64,000 nucleotides of DNA. Source: Ascaris suum (Eukaryota > Nematoda > Chromadorea > Rhabditida > Ascarididae). The notes beneath the pieces are model-generated. The model was not told where the DNA came from, made no database searches, and saw only the letters and a list, made by a program, of their open reading frames with translations. The translations under genes and the position numbers were made by a program. Shown one piece after another: positions 12,701 through 39,439 of the stretch. Numbering within the stretch: the first letter of the stretch is position 1; the number at the start of each line of letters is the position of its first letter. The stretch is taken from assembly GCA_013433145.1 (NCBI GenBank), contig CM024171.1, positions 8,680,065 to 8,744,064 of the forward strand. The letters run 5' to 3'.

Positions 12701-13182
12701 ACTCATTCTGAGTCAGTCGATTTTGAACAGGGAAGAGTATTTCAACAAATATGCTGCTACAAGAAAGTTAGTTGACTGTCTAAGACGTTGACTAGGCTCA
12801 AACTGTGTCTTTCGACTTCCGGGCTTTTTGGCAATGAGAATTTCGGATCAGCGTAGATCCTAGTGCCGATTTGCATCCAGCGAGGATGCCGAAAATGCTT
12901 TTGCATGTTCTTGATATCTCGTCGCTTTTTAAATATCACCTGCTTGGTGGTGACAGTTATTCAACATGGTGGCTAAAGTTACCTTCGGTGTTAAATAACC
13001 ATCGGTCGACGCATGGGCTTTTGTAAACTTCATTCTATGGAGTCATTAGAGTCAACGCCCATCGATTTCAGGAGATCGGTAATTGTCATGTACGCGTGGT
13101 GGAAGGCGTTGCTTCACTTCTGCAACTATCCGGATTGATTGCTCGACTGTGCCTCAAACAGAAAAACTTGTTTCTGAGATGA
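6706..13182 (+). CDS. RFC2: Replication factor C small subunit, RFC2 type (clamp-loader ATPase)
   Basis: The product is an AAA+ subunit of the RFC complex that loads PCNA onto primed DNA in the nucleus. Coding exons: 6706-6719, 7200-7311, 7965-8071, 8896-9098, 10428-10585, 11257-11322, 11733-11927, 13072-13182. They total 966 nt (321 residues) with all phases consistent. Visible motifs are the start MSIPWLEKYRP, Walker A GPPGCGKT (43-50), Walker B with DEAD (108-111), the RFC-box Ser-Arg-Cys of EPIQSRC (150-152), sensor-type FTAQGDMRQ and the C-terminal GYSPEDI segment. Similarity to RFC2 rather than RFC3/4/5 is strongest at [15 protein letters not shown] and the CDEPHP region. The length is slightly below the ~350 residues of mammalian RFC2 because the N-terminus is short. 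The first exon encodes only five residues; its donor (GTTAGT) and the TG/G tryptophan codon split support it. The acceptor of exon 7 is TTTTTTGAG rather than CAG. The gene appears intact and functional. Confidence 0.93.
9132..9273 (+). repeat. Small tandem duplication inside RFC2 intron 4
   Basis: The 23-mer beginning AGTTCGGTGCTGTTATCAAA occurs at 9151-9173 and again at 9251-9273. The CCGATCCCGTTTA block at 9132 recurs at 9193. The copies are about 100 bp apart and lie just after the donor of the Walker B exon. No coding role is apparent. Confidence 0.75.
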
Positions 13183-13567
13183 TTTTTCAATACCTTTTTA
13201 AATCGTTTGTTGTGCATTTGTCTTATGCTCTCGTTGAACTCCTGTATAAACGTTGTGCGTCAAGGATTTTTAGGAAACGTAGGTGCTGAAATTGGTCAAT
13301 GTGATGGAAGTGCGAATGATAACATAGCGGGGTTCACATACTTTAATTGGACTATGCACGCAGCATGTATCTCAAGGGATGTCATCGTCGATTCGTGCTT
13401 AAAAACAGCAAAAAGATGTGCGACGACATGTGCTACTTGTCCTGCCAGCCGGTTGCAGATAAAGTCACGTTGATAGTACCATACATGCGTATCATAACAC
13501 ATCCTCATGGATGTCGTTATCCATACTCTTCACCTTCTCGGCAACCGTGTGCGCTATACGGTCACTA
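13183..13567. other. Unassigned stretch 3' of RFC2
   Basis: This follows the RFC2 stop codon and presumably includes its 3' UTR, but no clear AATAAA is seen nearby. On the minus strand, 13505-13450 reads GTINVTLSATG. That could be a remnant of the same ion-channel-like gene proposed immediately to the right, but the match is weak. Confidence 0.3.
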
Positions 13568-13739
13568 TCCGCGGTTTCCTGTTTGCCAGTAAAGCCCACG
13601 AGTGGACTGCATTTCATATTCCGGTTTGGACTCGACACCCTTAACCATAAGCGAAACCTTCACGCCAATCGAAACAGTAGGTTGGCCGGGATAACGATAG
13701 CGCCTATTTAGCGTTGAATTGTAGAGGGCCTGTAGCAAG
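13565..13739 (-). pseudogene. Possible Cys-loop ligand-gated ion channel exon relic
   Basis: On the minus strand a TTGCTACAG acceptor is followed at 13739 by an open frame starting ALYNSTLNRRYRYPGQPTV. It continues through SIGVKVSLMV and ESKPEYEMQ to GLYWQTGNR, and stops at 13565. The spacing resembles the start of the extracellular domain of pentameric channels: a Leu-rich helix end, a PV.V.V strand, a second strand, then a W(Q)D.RL motif. The D.RL part is not conserved here and a short segment before the Trp seems missing. No membrane-spanning exons were found on either side, so if the assignment is right this is a fragment or pseudogene. An orphan chance frame is the alternative. Confidence 0.3.
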
Positions 13740-14203
13740 CAGATAAATGGTCCGTCCTAAACGGAACACTTCGTTGGCAAGGCTGCATGGTCAAATTTCA
13801 GCTGTCATACCTTTGCCGTCGACCATCAGCTGAAGTTCCCACCCCGGAGGGCGAGTACCTTGTTTGACTATGTGAAGCTCCATTTCAGGGACAAGCCTAT
13901 TTTTTGGTATCACATTAAAACGCAATTTTGCAACAAGTTCCTTTAGTGCCTTTATTTAGATCATTGTACGACATGAATTTGTGGCGTAGGGCCGCACTTC
14001 GCAGAGTTCCAAAAACCGCACTTCCAAAGTGGAGAATAATTTAGCGGTGAGACCCCATCAAAATAATTATCGAATTTAGTTTCGTTAGCTTGCACCCATC
14101 CTACTAAAACAATTATTTTGAGAATGAGATTACGTCAGTTTGATTTCTGCGTAATACTGTACAAATACAAGGGCCAATTCTCGACTCGGCATAAGGAAAC
14201 CTC

Positions 14204-14412
14204 GGCACTGTTGCATTTAACGATGGCAGCCCCCTTGCGAACCGCGAATGGAGCTGAGCTCGTTCACACACTGCGTACGCGTTGCTGCCGCACTCCGCAC
14301 TCCGCATGACAATAATGACGCCCACCACAGCAACTCCAAAACTTCTAGTAGCGATATGCAATTTCCTTGTCTAGAAACATGCGGTTTTTCGCAGCCATTG
14401 AATTCAAAACGT
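14204..14412 (+). repeat. Left terminal inverted repeat of the IS1595/Merlin-like element
   Basis: This arm begins GGCACTGTTGCATTTAACGA and is matched, inverted, by 17688-17892 with only a handful of differences up to the GAATTCAAAACG block near 14412. Similarity to a third copy at 33557-33866 runs further, to about 14545. That shows the family's conserved left end is longer than the perfect inverted repeat. Confidence 0.85.
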
Positions 14413-14718
14413 TAAAAACGTATCCACGCAAGATTTCAGCTCAATTGATGCGGGCGAAGTGCAATTGCTGGATGGCCCGTCGTTCTCTGCAATCTTGAAG
14501 GGGCGCATCAGAGGAACTCGAAAACTTGTCATAGAAACATGCGAACTGAGGGAGTGAAGGAGTGCGTATGATTTGCGGGCACACGTGACAGTCAACGGTA
14601 GGGCCCAATATACCAATGCTCGCCCACTGCGGCGTATTGTTTGCAATGAATTTCATGACGTTATTGGGTTTATGCTGTGCTCGTTGCGCAAAAAGTAAAA
14701 TTTGCGCCCATGATGATA

Positions 14719-14895
14719 ATGACGGTAACAACAACGAAAAGAAAAGAATGGTGATGAGGAGGACAGTAGAAACAATGACAGTAAGAATGACAACAACGAT
14801 AGCAACAACAATGCTGTTAACAATAACGCTATTAACAACAAAAAGAAGAACGAGAACTAGAAAAAGAACAAGAACGAGAACGAGAATAGAACCAT
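14719..14895 (+). repeat. Purine-rich low-complexity tract (AAC/GAR-rich)
   Basis: The plus strand is almost pure A/G/C, built of AACAAC, AATGAC, GAACGAGAAC and similar words. The minus strand therefore encodes a spurious Val/Leu/Ile-rich frame. It lies inside the transposon between the left arm and the transposase fragments. Confidence 0.7.
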
Positions 14896-15653
14896 GGCGA
14901 TGACAGTCCTTTTGTCTCACTTCCGAAAGCCAATTTTGAGTGAAGTTGACGAAAATTAATGTGTTTAAAATGAATGCGTATACACTGTCCTATAAGTGGT
15001 GCGTATCCGAATGTTATAGATTCTGTGATTTCTGTACCTCGTATACAGTTGGAAGCAATCGGAAATCGAAATATTCAATCGTACAGCTCACTGAGTTCTC
15101 TGTCTGCTCTGCACTAAATGCCACGTTAGGCGTTGACGTGTTTTTTCTGAGTGGACAATAATCAGTCTATGCATATCGAAAAAGTAGGTTTATGATGATG
15201 AACGCGTAGAGAAAGCAATTTTTAAGATAGTACGAGCTTGAATGCACTTTATTCCCGCTATTTGTGGCTGCATTTGTTTCGTTGCCATTCCACTGTGGGT
15301 GAACCTAGACCGTAAACAAAGTTTCACACGTAATTGGCTTTAGGAACATGAAAACTTCCAATAAAAAGGTGCCGTTTTTGAGTAGATGCACTTGCTGGGC
15401 ACAATACACGCATGCGATTTGGGGAGAACCATGCAGTGCGCACGAAAACAGGCGAAACATTGCTATGCGCGAGAACGCAGACAAAACGCCTTGTTTTGTG
15501 TTTTGAATAGGAAAAGGGCAAAAAAGTGCAGCAGGTGCGAAAGCGGACAAACGGTTTCGAGGATTTGTGGTTCTACACCGTGCGTGGTTTGTAAACAAAA
15601 GCACATGCGCCATATTAGCCTTATTGAATGCTACATTCGGAATCACGAGCCGT

Positions 15654-17610
15654 ATGACCATAGTGGACCCTGCGCTCGTGGTAACCGCGGGAGACGCGGA
15701 GGATGCGTTGCGGGAGTTGGACATCACCTACTTCCAGATGTCCCAGTTCTTCGACGATGCGGCTTCAGCAGTAGAGTTTGCAGCCCGTTACCGGTTTATT
15801 GCCAACGAGCGGAGCTGCCCCAAACGCAGCGCGCGGATAAAGATCTGGAAGCGAAAGTGCTCCGATTCCATCGAGGTGAGATTACAGTCCATTCTGTTGC
15901 AACAGTGACGGTCTCTATATTCAGTGATGATATCATGCCGTTGCAGTGGCGCTGCATGAAGACTGCCTTGAGCAACGACGGCGACAGAGGCCGCGTGCAG
16001 AAGAAAGAAGGTCCCGTGCGCGATCGTGTCGATTCGCCGCGGAAGTGTTTTCGAGAGGTCGCGCTGGCATGCTTTATCGTGGCAGTTCGGCGCTGCATCA
16101 GCTGCAAGCCTCGCAGCATAATGACAAGTATCGTCAGTGCTGACTGCATCGCAATGAATCCTGATCATCCATCCCATTGCAGCATGCACAGAAATTGCTT
16201 TATCGTGGTACAAGTTCGGTGAACTGCATCACATTTGACAGATGCCTAATTGATCATCGAATAAGTCAATTGCAGCAATAATGCACAGCGTGCGCCACAA
16301 GACAACATCCGCCTCTCACGGGCATCGCTGAGCACACCGCTGTGAACTGGGAGATGTTCATACAGGGAATATGTGTCTATTACGTGGAGGGGAGGCAGGT
16401 ACGTCAGAGTTTCGTATCCTTGGCAATCAACGCATACATTTGTTGTTGTTGCTAGTGATGGCATCCCCTGGCTAGTGTCGTGCAACGTATGAGCACATTT
16501 TCAAACACTTCCGTTTCGAATGTCGCAACCGGCAGCCGCACTACGTGACGCTTCTGAAGTATTCATTCTTGCAGGCACCACTTGGTGGCCCCGGTAAAGT
16601 GGTGGAGGTAGACGAATTAGTGTTCTGCAGGCGCAAATACAATCGCGGCGCGGTATGCCATATATCCACCTCTGCTGCAACTGTAGCCTTTATATTCCTC
16701 TACACATAAGTTCACCACAGACGCTGAAGTTCGTCTACATGTTTTGGTGTTATCGCCTCCGTTCAGTGCATGCGCGTGTAACATGGGTTTCTGTAGGTGC
16801 GAGAACACGTGCATGTTTGGCGCTGTCGAAAGAGGGACCATCAGTGCAGTTCTCTTCAAAGTGTCGGATAGAGCGACCCTCGAGGCGTTCGGCCAGGCAC
16901 CATCGTAATATCGAACATGTGGGCTGCGTATAACGCATTGTCAGCGCTTGGGTATCCCCATTATACGGTAAGTTGTTTTGTCGATGTCGTTGACTATGCT
17001 TAACGTGACGAATTATTATTGCCCGATGGTAACGAAAACGGCTTCTATGTGGAAACTGCCAAAAGTACCAAGGAACAGGCGAAGCCTATTCTTTACTCAC
17101 AGTTTTCTTATTCTTTACGCATATGCATTTGCAGTAGAAAAGTTCACTGCGATATCACTGACCCCTCACACAGTAAAACCTTTTCCGCTATTATCCTTTA
17201 GACAGCATGGTTGCTGATGTTCAACAACGAGTACATGCTGACGCTCACCTTTGAGCCTTCACAACACCTGCTTGTTTATGATACCGCCGAAGACGTCGAA
17301 TGCGCCGTTGGATGTTCCCATTTGAAGTGTAGCTGGGTCCATTGAGTCAGAATGTTTCCAAACCCGTCATCCATGTAATATTTCAGGAATATACACTAAA
17401 TGCATCGTTGCAGGTGAACCACAGCAGAAGTTCCATTCACACAGTTATGCGCAACGGTGAGCCCCTCCGCATCCACACGAACACCATCAAGGAGCTATGG
17501 AGCCACGCAAAGCGGAAGTTCAAGGAGATGCTAGGGAACCCGAAAGGGAATTTGGGTCCTACATCTCCGAGTTCATATTCCGCTGCATGACAAAGACTCC
17601 GAGTTCGCAT
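15654..17610 (+). pseudogene. Broken IS1595-type (ISXO2-like) DDE transposase
   Basis: Five pieces in order resemble the IS1595-superfamily transposase. 15654-15875: ATG start, then SAVEFAARYRFIANERSCP, the N-terminal zinc-ribbon region, in which the expected CPKC reads CPKR. 16325-16395: HTAVNWEMFIQGICVYYVEG. 16580-16650: GGPGKVVEVDELVFCRRKYN, carrying the first catalytic Asp. 16900-16970: VISNMWAAYNALSALGYPHY, where the second catalytic Asp appears replaced by Asn. 17410-17580: MRNGEPLRIHTNTIKELWSH and the KRKFKEMLG region. Segments lie in different frames, some separated by plausible introns (for example GAG/GTGAGA at about 15875), others by stops. The changed Asp and the frame breaks make it almost certainly inactive. 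Confidence 0.85.
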
Positions 17611-17687
17611 GCCTCGTTGACACCGCCGGTTGGCTGTACCATCCCCACTGATGCCATTATTATTTTGTCGTACGTCATTTGACGTTC

Positions 17688-17892
17688 TGAATTCAATGGC
17701 CGCAAAAAAACCGCATGTTTCTAGACAAGGAAATTGCATATCGCTACTAGAAGTTTTGGAGTTGCCGTGGTGGGCGTCATTATTGGCATGCGGAGTGCGG
17801 AGTACGGCAGCGACGCGTACGCAGTGTGTGAACGAGCTCAGCTCCATTCGCGGTTCGCAAGGGGGCTGCCATCGTTAAATGGAACAGCGCCC
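17688..17892 (-). repeat. Right terminal inverted repeat of the IS1595/Merlin-like element
   Basis: This is the inverted partner of 14204-14412. The shared core includes CGAACCGCGAATGGAGCTGA and AACTCCAAAACTTCTAGTAG read on the minus strand. It ends at 17892 next to the right copy of the near-matching target duplication. Confidence 0.85.
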
Positions 17893-17900
17893 GAAAGCTC

Positions 17901-18403
17901 ATCCTTTATGATAATCAGTCCTTTAAGCAACAATAACCAAGATGTGGACGACATCCTACAGATGGACATCTTCAAAAGCGAGAAGAATGTACATTCATTC
18001 CTTGGATATGAAAAAACCATAACCTCTTCTCAAATTAGGGCTTGGCTCAATAAAACATAATGAACGCTTATGTTCGCACTCCGCCTCATGCTATTTATGA
18101 CGAGGGATCACCAGTTAAACGTATATCTTGGAGAAAAGTATCAATTTTTGAAGATTTGAACGACAGCTTGGTTTGCATCAAAGTGGTTCGACCCTCTCAC
18201 TTCGGAGTGCTTAGTGACTAAATTACTTTCCATCTGATTCCGTGTAGAGGTATACCGACAATTTATAACACAATAATAACATTAAAAACAAGATACCGAT
18301 TCGGCACGCACGCGAAAAACATTCGAGGCTATATGCATAACGCCACAAGGAAACAGCACCGGAAAGACCATCAAATGTTGTGAGTTAGTGTGAACATTTT
18401 GCA
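17901..18403. other. Intergenic stretch 3' of COQ2
   Basis: This lies between the transposon and the COQ2 stop codon, so it contains the COQ2 3' UTR on the minus strand. I see no clear canonical polyadenylation hexamer on that strand. No gene is supported. Confidence 0.4.
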
Positions 18404-32993
<14,590 letters not shown>

Positions 32994-32998
32994 CTCCT

Positions 32999-33001
32999 CT
33001 G
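32999..33001 (-). other. Candidate spliced-leader acceptor of COQ2
   Basis: On the minus strand CATTTTGTCAG ends at 32999, and the COQ2 ATG at 32993 follows after only five bases (AGGAG). Such a short leader is typical of nematode trans-spliced mRNAs. The same CATTTTGTCAG 11-mer occurs before the start codon of the Ig-domain gene at 43777-43787. Confidence 0.5.
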
Positions 33002-33182
33002 ACAAAATGCCTCTCGTTGATCATATATGTGGAGAAACACGTGCCGAAATGGCAAATGTACGTCTTTTTACCGAAAATACAGACCTTAAAGCTTTTTTGA
33101 AGTATCGCGAGTATCACTAGCAAGCATGATATCACCGAAAATCCCTACAGTGCCAACAACAGTAACGGAAATGGCGACAGGT

Positions 33183-33196
33183 GGGGGGGGGGGGGG
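33183..33196 (+). repeat. G14 homopolymer
   Basis: A run of 14 G residues about 190 bp upstream of the COQ2 start codon, followed by AGGGGA. It could form G-rich structure and would be prone to assembly error. Confidence 0.9.
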
Positions 33197-33556
33197 AGGG
33201 GACGTGGCGCATTATTAAAACTTGGCTAATTACACTGAAATTTCCAACGATTTGCGCACCCTTCCCCTTCCTCCCTATCCTTCGCTTCATTAGGCATTTC
33301 TGAAATGCTGCATCTGGATAAGATCCCGCCAACAACATTACGGAATAGTAAAACTTACATAGCGTTATCTCTACCAAAACAAGATCGGGGATAAATACAA
33401 TATCGCAAGTGCTAAAGTGCTATGCAAAGTATGCCCTGATAAACCTGGAATGCACACATGTGATGAAACCTGGAAGACCGACATGACGCGCGCCCTCCTG
33501 TTTGGTCCCATCAACTCACCTGTTTGAAATAAAATAACGCGATATCTCTAAAAGAC

Positions 33557-33866
33557 TGCACTCTTGCGTAGAATGACGGCGCCTCGGTTGCGAACCGCGA
33601 ATGGAGCTGAGCTCGTGCACCACATTGCGTACGCATCGCTACCGTACTCTGCATTCTGCACGCGAATAATAACGCCGATCACAGCAACTCGAAAAATTGT
33701 AATAGAAACATGCGATTTTTTTGCAGTCATTGAACTTAGGATGTCAAGTAATGTCTCTGTGTAAAATCTCAGCTCAATTGAAGAAGGGAAAGTGCACTTA
33801 CTGGATGGCCCATCGTTCTCTGCAATCATCGACTGGCGCGTCAGAGGAACTCGAAAATTTGTAATA
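33557..33866 (+). mobile_element. Short copy of the IS1595/Merlin-like element's left end
   Basis: About 310 bp match 14204-14545, sharing GAACCGCGAATGGAGCTGAG, the GAAACATGCG block and TGGATGGCCC.TCGTTCTCTG, with perhaps 80 percent identity. Only the left-end part is present: no transposase and no opposite terminal repeat were seen. It is either a truncated copy or one half of a non-autonomous derivative. It lies about 560 bp upstream of the COQ2 start codon, in the probable promoter region. Confidence 0.8.
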
Positions 33867-35119
33867 GAATTCTGGAGAAATCCCAGAATTGAAAACTCAC
33901 GAAACCTTTGGCAGCACCGCATTTTTGTGTTCGCCGCTTTGATTTTTTCATCTGGTTTTTTCAGTCCATACAAAAATCAGATCGGATCGCAGTGATAAAG
34001 GTGTCAGGTATCAGAACATCATCGAAGCTAGAAGCGGGTTTTTTTTTCTCAGAGGAACTTGATCTTAAGGCCCCCCTAACAAGTTAGTCCTTGAATAAAA
34101 CAGCTCTTAACACCCCCTTCAATTCCTCCTCCCTCCCACTCCCACTACCACTCATAATGGCCATACCCCTCTGAAAACAATTTTCAGCTTTCGTTAGATT
34201 TAACTTGACAAATCTTCGAATGCAATAAATCCCAAGTGGTTGGTTTATGGGGTTGTAAACACGCATTCTGCAGTTGGGTAAGATGCGTTGTCGAAAAAAG
34301 GAAGTGGTAAGGCACATTGAGGGAATTCGCAAGATGTGCGCTTTTGCAAATTCGATCAAGTAACTACATTCACGACCTGACGCAAAATAAAATATGTGCA
34401 GCAATGCCTTTATATTTTGCATATTGCAACCCATCTCAAGATCTTTTCACAAGGGATTTGATTACTTTAATAGCTTCATCGATGTGAAATAAAAAAAACG
34501 ATCGACTGCACAGGTAATGCAAATTTTTAAACGCACTTATTGCTGCATAATTTTTTCATTGAAAACTGATGAATAAAATTAAAATTTTCGATAGAACAGC
34601 AATCTACATGAGCGTATGGACACACTTATATCAATTTCGTAGCGATGGATTCAATGGTTCCCAAGTTGAAATTAGCAATTTAACGAACGGAATCAACACA
34701 CTTACGTATATGTATAGACAAGCACAGTGTGATTTACAAGAGTATATAGGAAATTTTCAAAAGTCGTTGGATAAGCGACGACTCATTGAAGGGAATGGAC
34801 TCACAGGACGGAAACCTGAAGGTGGGAGAACGAGTTTTCGAGGTTTGGTTGCGATAGCTGAGACGTCTTTTACTGTCAAGTTTGTTTCTCTATTCTGCTT
34901 GTCGCTATTAACATAGCGTTTCTTACCGCTATTCAAAATGTTGACGCTTTTCCGTGACTTCGCCAATGAACGAAGACCATCCTGCAGGTGCAAGAGACCT
35001 CTTACCCCTTCTCACTTACCAACTCAGCCAACGCAGTTCACCAATAAACGCCACAGTTGTTGCATGCAGCTGTTTCCAAACTGCTCATTTTATTTATTGC
35101 GCTATGTTCATTATTTCAG

Positions 35120-35120
<1 letters not shown>
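33867..35120. other. Unassigned stretch upstream of the AT satellite
   Basis: No supported gene. A 115-codon ATG-initiated frame at 34569-34916 (+) and a 116-codon frame at 34084-34434 (minus) have no recognisable family, no splice partner and no clear coding signature. Confidence 0.35.
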
Positions 35121-36910
<1,790 letters not shown>

Positions 36911-36916
36911 CAACTA

Positions 36917-38714
36917 TGGAAAGGCCGATGAGTGACTGCTGTAGAGTGAAGGACCGATATTCGATGTTAAAGACGGGATGTGTACGGTTTGAAGCACTGT
37001 ATGTGTGAGCGTGCAGCTTAATTAACGTATTGATAAATGTGGCAGTTGGCATTGTCAATCGCTCGATCGGTGAAAGATGCATTCATATCGCTAAAATTAG
37101 ACAAGCGGACAACAGTAGTGGTTTATTTCTGAACACAGCAATCTCATAATGTCAACGATAAAAGGATCCTTTTTGATGTGCACTCGACTGGTTGCACAAT
37201 GAAATTTGCCTGAAATAATCTATTTTTCAGCTCGTCAACGCGAGCGACTCAAACAGACGATGGCACGCTGCAGATCAAAAACGTGCAAAAGCGATGTTCG
37301 TCAGCGATGGCCAAACAATGTTCCATAGTTAAGTGATGGCTTCTGGAGGAGGAATTCCTTTCCCACTTCCTCCTTCTTTTCTTTTCTGGCTGCGTCCTTG
37401 CACCTATACACGCCGTACCATAAACACAGACATGACGTCACCATAGTGCAATTTGTCAAAACTTTCTACTTATAACTTCATGTTTGAAATGAGAAAGTTA
37501 TTAAGAGAAAAGAAAACATTCGAATTGTGCGAGAAGGAGATTAATGATTTTTTGCATTGCAACGATCGTAATTTGTGCTCAGAATTGTGCTGTCTATCAG
37601 GTTACCTTTCACTCTCTCAAAACTTACATGAATAGTAATGAATATTGAATAATCGAGGAGAAAAATCTGTGTAGTTTTGCACATTTAAGGAAAAAAGTAC
37701 CTTCTGAGTTATTTTTTGGTGCAATTTTTTAAATCTTATGAGATAGAAATGATACATACCGCATAACCCCCAGTGAATTTTATTAGGGAGAGAATCTTCA
37801 CTGAAAGTGGGATTTTTTTTTGCGAAATTTTGTCAAAGACAAGCAACGTAAATAGAGTCATATATACCGCATCAGACATGTAAAAATCAATCGCTTTCGC
37901 AAGTTTTTGTAATGAAGATGAGGGGGGTTCATTGACGAGAAGGGGATGGGAGACTCAATGTACAGGAGAGAATATTTATTTCAGCACTTTCTAGAAGGAA
38001 AAGAAGGATTTGTTGGAAACGAAGGATTTGTTGACAGGCGGATGATGAAAAACGAGAATGTTCATAGAGTTTCTTGCCGATTCTTTTTATCTCCTGTGAT
38101 GATTCGAAAGCACAAAATTCTGCAACCTTTCTCCGGAAAAGTGCGGCATCTGAATGCAGTAAAACGATGATAACCGTGACAACCACTTTCGCTCAAAAGT
38201 TTCCAAGCGTTTTTCAAGTTTTCTGCAACTGACAGTCCTCACTTTGTGTTGAATGAATGAAAGTATATACCAAATTTCAGGAATTTCCAGAATAGCTTGT
38301 TTAGTGAATAATCATCAACAGTTTGATAGAAATCATGAAAAGTTATGGACGAATGCGATCATTTTTATAGTTGTAGTATAAGATAGAAAAAAAATCCACT
38401 TTATTATTCAAATGCTTTTTTCTCGAATGAAGAAATATCCATAAAAGTGTTAGGACAAGTAAAGATGGCAGATGAAATGCTTTTTTAAGATGGCAGATGA
38501 AATTTTACTTGCACGAAGGGGGGATTAAGAGGAAGGAGATGGCATGATCAATCGAATGAGAAGGTTTACTCGAATTAGGTATTACTGTATGTTTGAGGGT
38601 CTCTATAATATAAATCTCCCTCATCTTGTAACTGGCATACAAAAAGGAAGTCATGTAACGATCTCATACGGTTTTGCTTCTAAATATAAACGTTTTGTGT
38701 AAAAAACCGCTTTC
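36917..38714. other. Unassigned intergenic stretch upstream of the small gene
   Basis: No supported gene. It probably includes the promoter of the gene starting at 38715. A TCTAAATATAAACG sequence lies about 35 bp before that start codon, but no TATA function can be asserted. Confidence 0.35.
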
Positions 38715-39181
38715 ATGGCCTCACGCGTTTTCCCTGTCGTACGATTATTGATCCATAGCGCTTTTTGTCGAAAATTTCCCAGTATTGAACAGAACAACAT
38801 CCCCTTTGAAGCCGAAATATACGTTAGGAAACCTCAGCGATGCGGTGAATGCGGTATGACCAGGTGCGACTGGACTGAAGCAAACACATTTGTCACCACT
38901 CCCTTCTCCGTTGAGGTAAGGCATCAACAGCACATCGGTTTTATGTATATCACTTTATCACTAAATGCTCATCAATGAAGAATGCGTTTATTATTAATCA
39001 GTTATCGAAATATTTTCAGGAATTAGAGGCTAAGAAACATTTCCTATGGCTTGACAAGGGTAAACCTGAAGGATGGGAACAATTCACAAAGCGTTCTAAA
39101 GATCACCGTGCTCATTTTATGAAATTCGATAGAAATTGGAAGAAGGATATGGAGTGTAGAAGGTGGGAAAATATTTCTTAA
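38715..39181 (+). CDS. Small two-exon protein of unknown function, possible mitochondrial targeting
   Basis: Exons 38715-38915 and 39020-39181 join in phase 0 (GTTGAG/GTAAGG donor, ATTTTCAG acceptor, 104-bp intron) to give 120 residues ending WENIS. I do not recognise the family. The N-terminus (MASRVFPVVRLLIHSAFCRK) is basic, hydrophobic and free of acidic residues, as in a mitochondrial presequence. A Cys-rich segment follows, RCGECGMTRCDW, with Cys 43, 46 and 51. The second exon is highly charged and aromatic, with KKHFLWLDKGKPEGWEQF and a MECRRW end. The composition suggests a small mitochondrial, perhaps ribosome-associated, protein, but that is a guess. A canonical AATAAA at 39331-39336 could serve as its polyadenylation signal. 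Good splice sites and a clean frame make it likely real. Confidence 0.65.
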
Positions 39182-39439
39182 GTATGCAAGCAGCATACCG
39201 AGGAACCGTTATGGAATACACATTTGGAATAAGGAGGGCGGAGGTGACTCAGTTACGATGGACGCAATTATGGCGAACAATTAGATTTGGCGGATGTGAA
39301 TAGAGCTGCCTTTACAGAGGCAAACTTGCTAATAAACTTCCGCTTAGTTGAGATTGCATCCCGTCGATATTAAGAGAGCTGACGCCATCAGGAATCTTGC
39401 TTCTCTTTAGTGTCGTTTTCCTGCTTAGCATCTCATCTT

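Larger units (their letters stand above)
14204..17892 (+). mobile_element. IS1595/Merlin-like DNA transposon with long terminal inverted repeats
   Basis: The element is bounded by ~200-bp inverted repeats (14204-14412 and 17688-17892) that are nearly identical. It is flanked by an imperfect 8-bp direct repeat, GAAACCTC (14196-14203) versus GAAAGCTC (17893-17900). Inside, on the plus strand, lie fragments of an ISXO2/IS1595-family DDE transposase. Transposase type, terminal repeats and an ~8-bp target duplication together fit the Merlin superfamily, the eukaryotic relatives of IS1016/IS1595. The left end reads GGCACTGTTGCA. The total length of 3.7 kb is large for the family, partly because of introns or insertions between transposase pieces. 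The element sits between the 3' ends of RFC2 and COQ2. Confidence 0.85.

Noticed and set aside
14441..14920. 159-codon Val/Leu-rich minus-strand frame resembling membrane segments
   Set aside because: It is the complement of a purine-rich low-complexity tract inside the transposon.
34569..34916. 115-codon ATG-initiated plus-strand frame
   Set aside because: No family resemblance, no flanking splice or leader signals, and it is within the range of chance frames seen elsewhere in this window.
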